Source: Candidatus Poribacteria bacterium (lineage in GTDB: Bacteria; Poribacteria; WGA-4E; PCPOR2b). Taken from it: DNA of 42,465 bases. Location: contig JAGWBT010000069.1 of the NCBI GenBank assembly GCA_021295755.1, positions 1 through 42,465 on the forward strand. Reading direction: 5' to 3'. Made by a program: the position numbers and the translations under genes. The stretch's first letter is position 1, and every line of letters starts with the position of its first letter. Below are positions 22,473 to 31,458 of this stretch, in pieces. The notes below the pieces were generated by a model, which saw only the letters and a program-made list of their open reading frames with translations, did not search any database and was not told the origin of the DNA.

Positions 22473-25463
22473 CTATTTCTCCGATGGCTGTTTTTCGTTT
22501 TCCTGATTCTGGCCATTTAAACGCCACTCCTCAGATTGCCGCTCTAGTCTCCCGTAATCTTCCGGATTCTGAATATCAATAATATGCGGTGTGATGATGA
22601 TGACAACCTCAGAGTTTTCCGCTACGGTTTCTGTCTTTTTGAAGAGACCACCGATAAGCGGAATATCTCCTAGAATGGGCACTTTGCTTTCGATTTGCTG
22701 ACGTTTCTCCTTGATCATTCCACCCACCACAATCTGTTGTCCATCTTCTACATCAATGAAGGCACTAATTGAGCTATCCTCAGTAATAGGTGCGTTGAAA
22801 TCGGTGAACTCGACAAAATTACTCAAGGTGATCGTTGAGATATCTAAGCCGATAGTGCGTTTTTTACTATCCTCCGTCTGCGATTTCGCGATATGCGGCG
22901 TAAGTGTGATAGTGACTCCAACCGGTGGGTCAATGAAGTCGTAGTTGAACAGCGGCTGCGTCAGATTATCAGCCAAACTCGTAACATCTGCACTTTGTAG
23001 ATACGGGACGCGTCTGCCAGAACTCCATGTGGCTTCACGGTTATCACGAGTGAGCAGTGCCGGTGTTGATATGGTCTGCACCTTGTTTTCACGTATCAAG
23101 GTGTGGAGCAAAGCCATATATTCCTTTGTTGCCAAACTGATGTTAAAGCCGCTGATCTCCTGATTCAATCCAAGTTCCGCACCAAATTCCCCTACCAATG
23201 GGTTGCCATTCCGAACCTCTGCGCCGAACAAGCCGCGTTCTCGCGCTGTCAACTCCACGCCGAGTTTCGTGCTTTCATCGAGAGTCACTTCGAGGATCTG
23301 TATATCAATCCAAACCTGTCCCCTCACAAAGTCAAGTTCACGGATCATGGCTTCTACCTGCTCCATGTACCGCTGCGCGGTCGTTACGAGTACCGAATTG
23401 GTCTGATTGTCCGCTTCTACCTGAACTTGGCCACGTAGTGAATTGATGTCATTCTGTTCAGGCGTTCCACCGCGTGCGATGAAACGCCCAAAGTTGAACC
23501 CACGGTCGCCTTCTGCGTCTTCGCCCCATACATCTTCGAGCAGATCTTCGGTGTCTTCAGCGTTTGCGTATTCAAGGCGGATTAATTTCGTAACCTCCCG
23601 CTGTCCTACAGGGGTCGGTGTATCGAGTTCTTCAACGAACTGTGTGATGAGTGTGAAATTTCGTTGTGTTGCGGTGGAGATGATTATGGCATTGAGCGTT
23701 GGATAAGCCTCGGCAGTTACATTTCCAGCGAGGGATCCCTGGTTCTGATTCCGCGCCCGTCCGGGGACGAAAAAGAAGAAACCGCCGCTTCTATTGTTCG
23801 AGCCTTGATAGACGTTGTTAATAATATTGGCGACATTTTCCGCGTCCGCATATTGTAGCTTATAAATGCGAGTTCCCCACTCCTGATCGGGCATATTGAC
23901 ATCGAGACGGTTAATCAGACTGTCAATCGTCTCAAAGTTTTGGGAAGCTGTCGAGACTAGCAGGGCGTTTAAGCGGGTATCCGGCACAAGGTGAACCTCC
24001 CCCTGAACCCCAAATCCGCCGGCACTATCGCCCCGTTGCTCTTCCCGACGACGCCACCACCACGGGAGGTCTTCATCCTGACCGGAATCACCACCTTCAA
24101 AGAGATCGCGTAGGTTATCGGATAGGCTTTGCGACTCAGCAAACTTCAGGAAGTAGATTCGGATCTCTTCTTGCGGATCGGCTTGATCCAGTTGCGCAAT
24201 AATTTTCTCAATAATGGGAAAGTTTCGCGGATCGGAGGAGATCAGCACAGCGTTCAGACGATCGCTTGATGAGATATTTACAGCCCCAACTATACTCTGA
24301 TACTCTCCCCCATCCTCGGCTCGACGCCGCATCAAATCGCGTCGCGTCCGCTCCCACTCGCGCCGTTCCCACCATTCTGCATTTCTCCCGGGACGCCTGC
24401 CGGCGCTCACGCCCGTTATTAACTCTTCAAGCACTTGTGCCACCTCTTGGGCAATTGCGTAATTTAGCCGAAAGATTCTGATCTCCGTTTGAATGCTCGG
24501 TGCTGTGTCAAGTTGTCTAATCAAATCTCTCAACACAACAAGGTTAGCTTCGGAGGCTTTTACAACCAACGAGTTTGAACTCTCGTCGGCGGAAATCTGG
24601 ATCCGCCCACGAATCATGTCGATGCCGCCGCCTTCCTCTCTCGCACGCTCCATCATCTCCTGCATCTCTTCGGGCTTGCTCGTTGAACCCATCTTTCGCA
24701 GGAGGTTCGCAACTTCGCCTTCCTGTTGGAACACGTCATTTAGGGTCTGGGCAAGTGATGCCGCGGTGGCGTTCTGCAGCGGAATGATCTCCACTTTGAG
24801 CGGGGTGTCCGGTGCCTCATCCGCTACCTGCAAAATAGTTGCAATTCGATGAATATTGGAAGCGACGTCGGTAATAATTAACGAGTTACTATTGCCATCC
24901 GCGAAAATATTCGCCGCTTTGCTCAACAGTGGTTTGAGACTACTCACTAGCTCCGATGCGACAGCGCTGTTCAGTTGAATCATATATGTCTGGATCTCGT
25001 CGGTCTGTTCAATCAGACTTGGATCTGCCGTAATTCGCTTCACTGGCACTTTCATTCTGACTGCCTTCTCGAATGTCGTAATCAGCAAGGTGTTATTCGT
25101 CCGAATCATGGTCAGATCGTATTGAGCGAGAACCGTTTTAATTTCTTCTAGTGTTTCGTCGATTGTTACATTCTTGAGGTTAGTCAGTGCAAACTTCTTG
25201 TCCTTGATTTCGTTTTCGGAGGCAATAATCGTCAGGTTCGTCTCTGCGCTGATGAATTTAATTAAGCTTTGCAGATTCCCGCTTGGAAAATCAAAGTTAA
25301 ATCGAATCGCTTGACCGGCTTCGTCGCGCTCAGTAACCTCCATCCCTCTCTGATCGGCTTCCTGTGCCAACACTGACACAGTAAAAGGTCCTGTGGCCCA
25401 CCCAATGAATATCGACAGTATGAAGCGGATAAGTACCCGAACGGTGGGGTGAGCACTGTCCAT
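22473..25463 (-). CDS. gspD: GspD, type II secretion secretin with six N1-type modules
   Basis: The secretin forms the outer-membrane exit channel of type II secretion. From ATG 25463 it is 996 residues: signal peptide about 1-34, N0 domain about 55-135, six repeated N1-type modules at about 158-215, 223-320, 326-427, 432-522, 530-616 and 622-712, and the membrane domain 715-965. Each module has the pattern (S)NSL/LNA-hydrophobic strand, such as SNSLIITDV and LNALLVSTA. The pore domain shows VPYLQSADV, PPVGVTITLTPHI, VEDGQQIVVGGMI and VPILGDIPLIGGLF. Typical GspD has N0 plus three such modules in about 650-700 residues, so the periplasmic part is expanded. Two long acidic/arginine-rich insertions (WWERREWERTRRD; LPWWWRRREEQ) sit inside modules 3 and 4. 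A longer frame begins at 25586. Confidence 0.93.
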   Translation of the reverse strand: MDSAHPTVRVLIRFILSIFIGWATGPFTVSVLAQEADQRGMEVTERDEAGQAIRFNFDFPSGNLQSLIKFISAETNLTIIASENEIKDKKFALTNLKNVTIDETLEEIKTVLAQYDLTMIRTNNTLLITTFEKAVRMKVPVKRITADPSLIEQTDEIQTYMIQLNSAVASELVSSLKPLLSKAANIFADGNSNSLIITDVASNIHRIATILQVADEAPDTPLKVEIIPLQNATAASLAQTLNDVFQQEGEVANLLRKMGSTSKPEEMQEMMERAREEGGGIDMIRGRIQISADESSNSLVVKASEANLVVLRDLIRQLDTAPSIQTEIRIFRLNYAIAQEVAQVLEELITGVSAGRRPGRNAEWWERREWERTRRDLMRRRAEDGGEYQSIVGAVNISSSDRLNAVLISSDPRNFPIIEKIIAQLDQADPQEEIRIYFLKFAESQSLSDNLRDLFEGGDSGQDEDLPWWWRRREEQRGDSAGGFGVQGEVHLVPDTRLNALLVSTASQNFETIDSLINRLDVNMPDQEWGTRIYKLQYADAENVANIINNVYQGSNNRSGGFFFFVPGRARNQNQGSLAGNVTAEAYPTLNAIIISTATQRNFTLITQFVEELDTPTPVGQREVTKLIRLEYANAEDTEDLLEDVWGEDAEGDRGFNFGRFIARGGTPEQNDINSLRGQVQVEADNQTNSVLVTTAQRYMEQVEAMIRELDFVRGQVWIDIQILEVTLDESTKLGVELTARERGLFGAEVRNGNPLVGEFGAELGLNQEISGFNISLATKEYMALLHTLIRENKVQTISTPALLTRDNREATWSSGRRVPYLQSADVTSLADNLTQPLFNYDFIDPPVGVTITLTPHIAKSQTEDSKKRTIGLDISTITLSNFVEFTDFNAPITEDSSISAFIDVEDGQQIVVGGMIKEKRQQIESKVPILGDIPLIGGLFKKTETVAENSEVVIIITPHIIDIQNPEDYGRLERQSEEWRLNGQNQENEKQPSEK

Positions 25464-25684
25464 TGTATTCTGGTGCTCCGAAGTTGATTGGACACCTACC
25501 TTCCGCGATCCACCAGAATTGCTGGTCAGGTATTTATAACATCTCGGTTGCTGAAAACACATTGTCAAAACCTTCCTTATAAACATCTGAAGAAAATGGA
25601 ACCCTAGGACACAAGGACGCAGCGATGTAAAAAATGGAACCCTCGCAACTTCGCACTTTATCTCGTTTTACGCTTCACGTTTCG

Positions 25685-27136
25685 TTAGAGAACTCGTGCA
25701 ATCATTGAGAGGTTTGTGCTGATGGTCGTTTCCTTCTTGTCCGCTATCGTGATTTGCAGATCTTTGACCCGTAACCATTTCGAGCTAGATTCAATCGCGT
25801 ATATTAACCGGACCACCCGCTCAATTCTATTGCTGAAGCGCATATCAACGATGTACGTCTCAGGTTGATAGGTGGAAGGAACGCCTACAAGCCAAGTGTG
25901 AAGTTGGTCTTCCTGTTCCAGAATCTTATCAACATATTTAGTGAACGCACGGAGTTGTTGATCATAATCCAACGCCTTCTCAGTATCTTCTCCGTAATCC
26001 GTTTCATAGCGGTTGATTAATTTTTCAAATTTCGACAGCAGAACACTGTTAGGCTTGAACTTAATAGATGTCGTTTGTTTCGTGCTGCCAATCCCTAAAA
26101 ATCCACCCCTCGCTTCGTTAGTCTCTGCGGCGATTTGAGCTGCCAGAAATCCCCTCCTAAATTCAACTGCTCCAGCTAGTTGCTGTTTCAGGTTTGATTG
26201 AAGGAACTGGAGCAGTTCAATACGCAGTGTTAAAGGGATGATCTCGGGCAGCGATACGAATTGGCGATTAGCTTCCTGATTCACCGATTTCGGCGGTGAT
26301 GGCTTATCGAGTACAGGTGCGGAATCAATGTCTGACTCGGGCCCTTCAACTGTATCATCATCGATTGGCAGCGCTTCCGATTTGATTTCTACTACGCCTT
26401 CCTGACTCTCATCTTGCGCATCATCTTTCCCCCACCAAGCATCGAACATTGCCTCCATCGCCACTTCTTCAGTTTCGATTTGCTGTTCTTCCTCCTCCTC
26501 CATTATGGCATTCTGTTGTGATTCTAACTGTTGGAGTTCATTCGCTAGTTCGCCCAAATAGAGATAATACACTAGATTTTTCTTCGTTTGCGGCGGGAGA
26601 TTTTCAGATTTTGCCCCCGGCATCGGTCTAATATTGAGCTGATAATTAGGGCGCAGCCCAGCTTTTCTTGCGAGATCGGAGATTCGTCTTGAAATGACCG
26701 CTTGCGCCTGCTCACCCTCAAAGATAGGTCCCCGTATCTCCTTTAGTTTGTCTAAACTCTGAAATTCACCGTAATGTTTCTTATAGGCGAGCAGTGAATC
26801 TGCCTTATTTTCAAGAGCAGGGTGCAACGTCGCTAATGCGGCTGCGCGGTTTGCTCGGTTGAGGGCTTTTAAGTCAACCCGATTTGCAATTTCTTCAAAC
26901 AGAGAGTCAGAGATGATCTGCCCTTCTAAACCGACTTGTGCTTGAATATCTCGGTCAATTTGCTGCGTGACTTGAGCAAGTTGAACCAAGTTCTGTGCCG
27001 TTTCCAGTTTCTGTTGTTTGGCGGTAAGTTCATCGCCCGGGAACCCCTGTCGAATTAACGGCTCGACGAGAAAAATTAAGAGCACAATGCCAACAACAGC
27101 AAGTAAAATGATTTCACGTCGTGTGAGTTTTCTCAT
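25685..27136 (-). CDS. GspM/PilO-like inner-membrane scaffold protein
   Basis: The 483-residue protein has a single N-terminal membrane helix (IILLAVVGIVLLIFLV, residues 9-24), a long periplasmic helical part, a highly acidic linker at about residues 205-290 (EEEEEQQIETEEVAMEAMF), and a C-terminal ferredoxin-like end: YIVDMRFSNRIERVVRLIYA, then WLRVKDLQI. The last part resembles PilO/GspM, which pair with PilN/GspL to link the motor with the secretin. It is longer than usual (GspM about 160-180, PilO about 200 residues). The start ATG overlaps the stop of the PilM-PilN-type gene by four bases (27133-27136), so the two are translationally coupled. The assignment rests on position and fold-like pattern rather than a strong motif. 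Confidence 0.65.
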   Translation of the reverse strand: MRKLTRREIILLAVVGIVLLIFLVEPLIRQGFPGDELTAKQQKLETAQNLVQLAQVTQQIDRDIQAQVGLEGQIISDSLFEEIANRVDLKALNRANRAAALATLHPALENKADSLLAYKKHYGEFQSLDKLKEIRGPIFEGEQAQAVISRRISDLARKAGLRPNYQLNIRPMPGAKSENLPPQTKKNLVYYLYLGELANELQQLESQQNAIMEEEEEQQIETEEVAMEAMFDAWWGKDDAQDESQEGVVEIKSEALPIDDDTVEGPESDIDSAPVLDKPSPPKSVNQEANRQFVSLPEIIPLTLRIELLQFLQSNLKQQLAGAVEFRRGFLAAQIAAETNEARGGFLGIGSTKQTTSIKFKPNSVLLSKFEKLINRYETDYGEDTEKALDYDQQLRAFTKYVDKILEQEDQLHTWLVGVPSTYQPETYIVDMRFSNRIERVVRLIYAIESSSKWLRVKDLQITIADKKETTISTNLSMIARVL

Positions 27137-28836
27137 TTGCCGACCTTCTTTTTTTCTAGAAAAGCGCTTTTCTGACTACTGCTTTCGGTTTTCCGAGACA
27201 GATTGTGATTAAGATCGCGAGTTTGGGCGAACTGATGTATCGCATCTTTTGATAGATTACAGGTGATCTGCGCCTGAAAAATTGGCTTCTTATCGCGTTC
27301 AATGCTTGTGACCTGACCAGATTTGATATTTGTAAATGCCCCCGATTGTGCCATAGTGCTTATTGTCTGGCTCACATCTGGGTGCGATTGGGCTTCAATG
27401 TTGAAAGTAATCTTCGCTCTTTCAAGGTCATCTAATCTGGTAATGTTAAGCCCCGTCCAAGCGACCTTTGTGCGATCAGAAAACCGTACGCTCAACTCAC
27501 GCACGATATCGAGCGGAGAAACACGAGGTGCTAAAAGATTCACGATTGCTAAATCTTTGGTCAATGTTCTTTTCGCGTTGGATTCGGCTTGGCTGATGTT
27601 TCTGATCGCTCCATCCAGAGCAACAATTTTTGCCTGATGGATTCTGCTCTGCGTCAGCGCACCCAACCCAAGTCCTACTAGCAGCACCAATCCAGCTGCA
27701 ACAGCCATTAGCGTCCGCTTCCGCTGCTGAGCCTGTGTCAATTTGACCTTTTCTTCTGAGGGAAGGAGATCCAAAGAGATCTGGGAGGTTAACGCATTAA
27801 CACCTAGCCCCAAGGCAACAGCGAGTGTATCGCTAAAGCTGTCTACAGATTGGGAGTCGGAGCGTTGTTCGTCCCAGACCTCCTTGAAAGCATCAAGTGG
27901 ATTCCAAAGCAGAACTGGTACTTCTAAGCGATCCGCGATATAGTCTGCCAGGCCAGAAACCCGCGCTCCCCCACCGCACAACCAGATTTTACTGACGATC
28001 CTATCACCATCAAGGTTAAGGTCTCGTTTTGCCCCGTTTATAGAGCGTTTCAACTCTACGACTAGTCCATCCGCCCATTCGTACGAGGGATTAGAGGCTT
28101 GAAGGTGCTGATTCAGCGCAGCATCCATAATTTTTCGCCGCTCAGCGATCTCAAAATCGCTCCCCATCTCTTGCTGATATAGATGGGTCAGATGATTGCC
28201 GCCAATAGGAAAACTCCGTGAGAACCGTAGCGCCTCTTCAGCGAGCAAGCACAGGTCTGTCCGGCCCGCACCAATATCCACAACCATCGTCATTCCAGTT
28301 GACGAATCGTCTTTGTGATTTGCGATTCCCGCCAACGCACTCGTTGCGAGGGTAGAAGGCATCACACCTCTAGGTGTAATACCGAGTGGTTTCAGATAAT
28401 CTATCTGCTGTTGTACCGCTTCACGTCTTGCGGCAATTAGCTCGACGGAGATGCCATCCTCCGAACGATGCACGTCATGGTGGTCGTAGATAGCACCTTC
28501 CACCCGGAAAGGGAGTTCCGTTTCGGCCTGTATAGCAACTAGGTTAGAGAGTTGGTCATCTGTTGCCGCAGCGGGCAGGTTTGTCAATCGACGCGATGTG
28601 ACTAACAAGCGGGGAATTGATAACGCCACCGAAGTACTACGTCCGCCAACACCTCGCCACACACGCTGCAAGGCCTCGGAGATCACCTCAATCGGAACTT
28701 CTGTCGTAGGGGCTGTGTAGGGATACGCTTCTATCCCTACGTTGACGAGGCGAATTCCGGCTGCAGTCTGCTCTAGCTGCACCAACTTAATTGCGCTTGT
28801 GCCAATATCGATGGACACGATTTGGTTTTTTGCCAT
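27133..28836 (-). CDS. PilM-PilN-type fusion, GspL equivalent
   Basis: The first 345 residues are a PilM-like actin-fold ATPase: IVSIDIGTSAIKLVQLEQ at the start, VVDIGAGRTDLCLL in the second lobe and IWLCGGGARVSGLADYI near its end. Then comes ISLDLLPSEEK, typical of the N-terminus of PilN, a membrane helix at about 375-396 (LMAVAAGLVLLVGLGLGALT), and a periplasmic ferredoxin-like PilN domain (LDIVRELSVRFSD... AQSHPDVSQTISTMAQSGAF). In type II systems these parts form one protein, GspL; in type IV pili they are separate PilM and PilN. This protein has the joined layout with pilus-type halves and should recruit the GspE ATPase to the membrane. Confidence 0.85.
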   Translation of the reverse strand: MAKNQIVSIDIGTSAIKLVQLEQTAAGIRLVNVGIEAYPYTAPTTEVPIEVISEALQRVWRGVGGRSTSVALSIPRLLVTSRRLTNLPAAATDDQLSNLVAIQAETELPFRVEGAIYDHHDVHRSEDGISVELIAARREAVQQQIDYLKPLGITPRGVMPSTLATSALAGIANHKDDSSTGMTMVVDIGAGRTDLCLLAEEALRFSRSFPIGGNHLTHLYQQEMGSDFEIAERRKIMDAALNQHLQASNPSYEWADGLVVELKRSINGAKRDLNLDGDRIVSKIWLCGGGARVSGLADYIADRLEVPVLLWNPLDAFKEVWDEQRSDSQSVDSFSDTLAVALGLGVNALTSQISLDLLPSEEKVKLTQAQQRKRTLMAVAAGLVLLVGLGLGALTQSRIHQAKIVALDGAIRNISQAESNAKRTLTKDLAIVNLLAPRVSPLDIVRELSVRFSDRTKVAWTGLNITRLDDLERAKITFNIEAQSHPDVSQTISTMAQSGAFTNIKSGQVTSIERDKKPIFQAQITCNLSKDAIHQFAQTRDLNHNLSRKTESSSQKSAFLEKKKVGK

Positions 28837-28974
28837 GTTTTTTTCTCAATGGACTCTGTGAACTTATAGGGTGAATTTATAGCGTTGTAACCAGCCGGGT
28901 TTCGTCATTATTCCCAAATATCCACTTTTTCTACCCATTGTTCTCTGACTTGCTTAAAGTGATGAATTCTTCAT

Positions 28975-29961
28975 CTAGTTGTTTGGAAATAGTTCAAGCG
29001 TTGCCTCGCTCTTTGACTTTCCTTGTTCCTTCTTCTTCATATCCTGCAATGTGTTTCGCTCCCAGAAAACCCCGTCGGCATATCCTTGAATAGTTGTATC
29101 AGTTTCAGCCATCTGCAATCTTTTCTGAGTGTAAAAACAATATTCTTCGTCAATTTCAACCATGACGAAACTTCGCCCTAATTTCTTCGACACGACTCCT
29201 GCTGTTCCGCTCCCCGCGAAGGGATCGAAAACGATGTCTCCTCTTCTGGAACTTGCAAGAATCAGTTTCGCTAACAGCTTTTCAGGTTTTTGCGTTGGAT
29301 GGAGAGTGTTTTCCGGCATTGACCAGAAAGGAATTGTAAGATCTGTCCAGATGTTTGATGGTGCAGTGAGTCGAAAGTTTCCATCTGCCTCTTCTGTCCA
29401 ATCTTTTGGCTTTCCATCTTCCCGATAAGGCGCAATCGCTTGTCGCTTTAATTTCACAACATCTGCATCAAAATAGTAATCGTTTGAAACTGTACAAAAC
29501 CAAATATCCTCAGAATTATTCTTCCAATTCTTTTTTGCCCCGCGTCCTTTTTCCCTCTCAAAAGTGATTCTGTTTCTGACAATCAGATACTTATCGCAAA
29601 CGAACTGAATTGCTGTGGAAGATCGCCAATCCCCACAGATATAAACCGACGCACCCGGCTTTAACAACCGGATCAGTTTGGGTAGCCAAGACTCCATCCA
29701 TTCCATATAACCCTCGACTGACTGCTGCTTAAAAGAATAGGTGTTAAAATCCTTGGTCAAATTATACGGCGGATCGAGAAAGAGGAGATCGATAAAATGT
29801 GAGGGTAGCCAATTGAGGATATGGTGAAGATCTTGGTTGATGACTCTGTTCAAGATGCTATTCGCTGAAGCAGGACCGGCGATTTTTAATAAATGCTGCC
29901 GGTAGTCCGCTCTTTCCTGATCTGATAGTGTTATTGTTCGGTTTCGTGGTGCCTTCTCCAT
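28975..29961 (-). CDS. DNA methyltransferase, N6-adenine/N4-cytosine type, beta-class order
   Basis: The 328-residue enzyme transfers methyl from S-adenosylmethionine to adenine or cytosine in DNA. The catalytic motif IV is LLFLDPPYNLTKDF (DPPY at about 63-66) and the SAM-binding motif I, FDPFAGSGT, lies near residue 245. Catalytic motif before SAM motif is the beta-class order. HPTQKPEKLLAKLI (motif X-like) precedes motif I. No restriction enzyme or specificity subunit is adjacent, so it looks solitary. It sits between gspK and the GspL-type gene with only about 14 bases to the gspK stop, so it is co-transcribed with secretion genes. ATG 29961 has GTGGAG upstream; GTG 29973 is possible. Confidence 0.92.
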   Translation of the reverse strand: MEKAPRNRTITLSDQERADYRQHLLKIAGPASANSILNRVINQDLHHILNWLPSHFIDLLFLDPPYNLTKDFNTYSFKQQSVEGYMEWMESWLPKLIRLLKPGASVYICGDWRSSTAIQFVCDKYLIVRNRITFEREKGRGAKKNWKNNSEDIWFCTVSNDYYFDADVVKLKRQAIAPYREDGKPKDWTEEADGNFRLTAPSNIWTDLTIPFWSMPENTLHPTQKPEKLLAKLILASSRRGDIVFDPFAGSGTAGVVSKKLGRSFVMVEIDEEYCFYTQKRLQMAETDTTIQGYADGVFWERNTLQDMKKKEQGKSKSEATLELFPNN

Positions 29962-29974
29962 AGCGATCTCCACT

Positions 29975-31447
29975 CTAGTTCTGTCTCCAATACTTAGTCA
30001 CAATCTGTTCCCCGGTGCGATCAAGGGCACCAGCGCAAGAGGCAACTGTTTTGCCGAGATTGTCAATCCCTTCAGTTTCAATGAGAAAACCGTGCGAGCG
30101 ATAGGTAACTAACTCTGCAATCTGACGGAAAGTGTCCATATCAATCCCCTCGACCTCAAGGAGTTGACTGATGCTCTCAAAAGGATTCCCCTCAGTCCCT
30201 GCTTCCGCCAATGTCTCTGCCCGCTCACTGTCTTCAGGTTCCGATTCACGACGGCTGATAATTGCACCCGCTTTGTCCGCGTCCATGCCGGGCAACAGTT
30301 GTAATATCTCTTGCGGTGCCGTGTTGATGTTGATGAAACCGCTGACTACTGCCTCATCCTTTGTGGTAATCTGATCCACAATGCTGCTAAACTCTTCCTC
30401 CGTTATCAGTTTAACTTCTTTGAGTTGATCAACATTTTGGAAGTTGCCTTGGCTGTTACGGTGGTCGATAATCCGATCGGCGATACCCTCATCAATACCG
30501 TCTAACGTCTCCAACCGCCCGGCATCGGCGGTGTTGATGTTGACGATATTCTCCTCTTCTTCATTGCTTTCCACACTAATCTGTTCACGAATGTTGTTAA
30601 AAACCTGCTCCGTGACCGCTGTTGCATCAATCAGATCGCTGATACTATCGAACTCACGCTGTTGGACCAATGCGTCCTTTTCCCCTTGAGAGAAGACGAG
30701 CTGATTGTTGTTCCCTCGAATCTGTGTCAACTGTTGTCCATCCGCATTGTTAATATTAACGCGTGGATTGCCGTTGGCATCGGTATTTTTGTCGATTGAA
30801 TATACTGTTACCAGATCGACCAATCCGGGAACGCTCTGTTGGGTCCCAGCTGCCTCCGCCGCTATCCCGCTACCTACAGCCTCGGTTGCACTGGGACCTG
30901 CAGCTCCGTATAACAGATCTGGTGTCACGCCTGGGACTCGCGCTAGGTCTCGCACGGTGCGGTAGGGTCTTCCCTCTTCAATCGCCTGAGAAAGTGGTTG
31001 TTCTGTTATCTCCGGTTGTTGATAACCCATGAGAGTCAATAGACCTTCAATCATACTGACATCTACGGTGTTGATGTTGATCTTGGCACCTTCGTCAGTG
31101 ATTCTAACACGGTAAGTAAGAGCATTTACGGAGGCGACGGCATCTCCGATCTGTTCCTCTAGCCCGTCCGCCCAATTTTCGCCGAGTGAATCGTAAGGGG
31201 TTTCATCCCCACGCAGCATCACAATTGCCCTTTCAAATCCCGCTTTTGCTGCGTAATGGAGCTTTATTCGATCTGCGAAATTTGCCTGCGCCCGCTGCTC
31301 CAAACGAATTGAATATAAAAAATGGGTTGCAAGGACGGAGAGAACTGTCAGCAGCCAGAGCGTCGAAATAAGAGAAAGTCCACACTCGCAGGTGTGTAGC
31401 GGCGATTTGCATCTGAGATGAAATGGTGCGCCTTTCCTGCTTTCCAT
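29975..31447 (-). CDS. gspK: GspK-like minor pseudopilin with added helix-hairpin-helix-like repeats
   Basis: GspK caps the pseudopilus tip. The leader ends at G23, followed by LSLISTLWLLTVLSVLATHF; position +5 is serine instead of glutamate, a known GspK trait. The body is 490 residues against about 320-330 for standard GspK. Four NINT/A-type motifs appear: KININTVDV (about 122-130), RVNINNADG (229-237), IVNINTADAGRLETLDGIDE (301-320), and FININTAPQEILQLLPGMDA (371-390). The third and fourth, followed by IADRIIDHR and AGAIISRR, look like ComEA/GspK helix-hairpin-helix units. GAGGG lies upstream of the ATG. It follows gspJ by 11 bases. Confidence 0.87.
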   Translation of the reverse strand: MESRKGAPFHLRCKSPLHTCECGLSLISTLWLLTVLSVLATHFLYSIRLEQRAQANFADRIKLHYAAKAGFERAIVMLRGDETPYDSLGENWADGLEEQIGDAVASVNALTYRVRITDEGAKININTVDVSMIEGLLTLMGYQQPEITEQPLSQAIEEGRPYRTVRDLARVPGVTPDLLYGAAGPSATEAVGSGIAAEAAGTQQSVPGLVDLVTVYSIDKNTDANGNPRVNINNADGQQLTQIRGNNNQLVFSQGEKDALVQQREFDSISDLIDATAVTEQVFNNIREQISVESNEEEENIVNINTADAGRLETLDGIDEGIADRIIDHRNSQGNFQNVDQLKEVKLITEEEFSSIVDQITTKDEAVVSGFININTAPQEILQLLPGMDADKAGAIISRRESEPEDSERAETLAEAGTEGNPFESISQLLEVEGIDMDTFRQIAELVTYRSHGFLIETEGIDNLGKTVASCAGALDRTGEQIVTKYWRQN

Positions 31448-31458
31448 TCTTTATGCCC

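Noticed and set aside
22409-22516. 36-residue N-terminal extension of the halogenase-like protein
   Set aside because: It overlaps gspD, is not similar to flavoprotein starts, and the FAD loop begins shortly after ATG 22408.
25592-25642. Repeated AAAATGGAACCCT in front of gspD
   Set aside because: Two 13-base copies 37 bases apart; too little to call a regulatory site or element.
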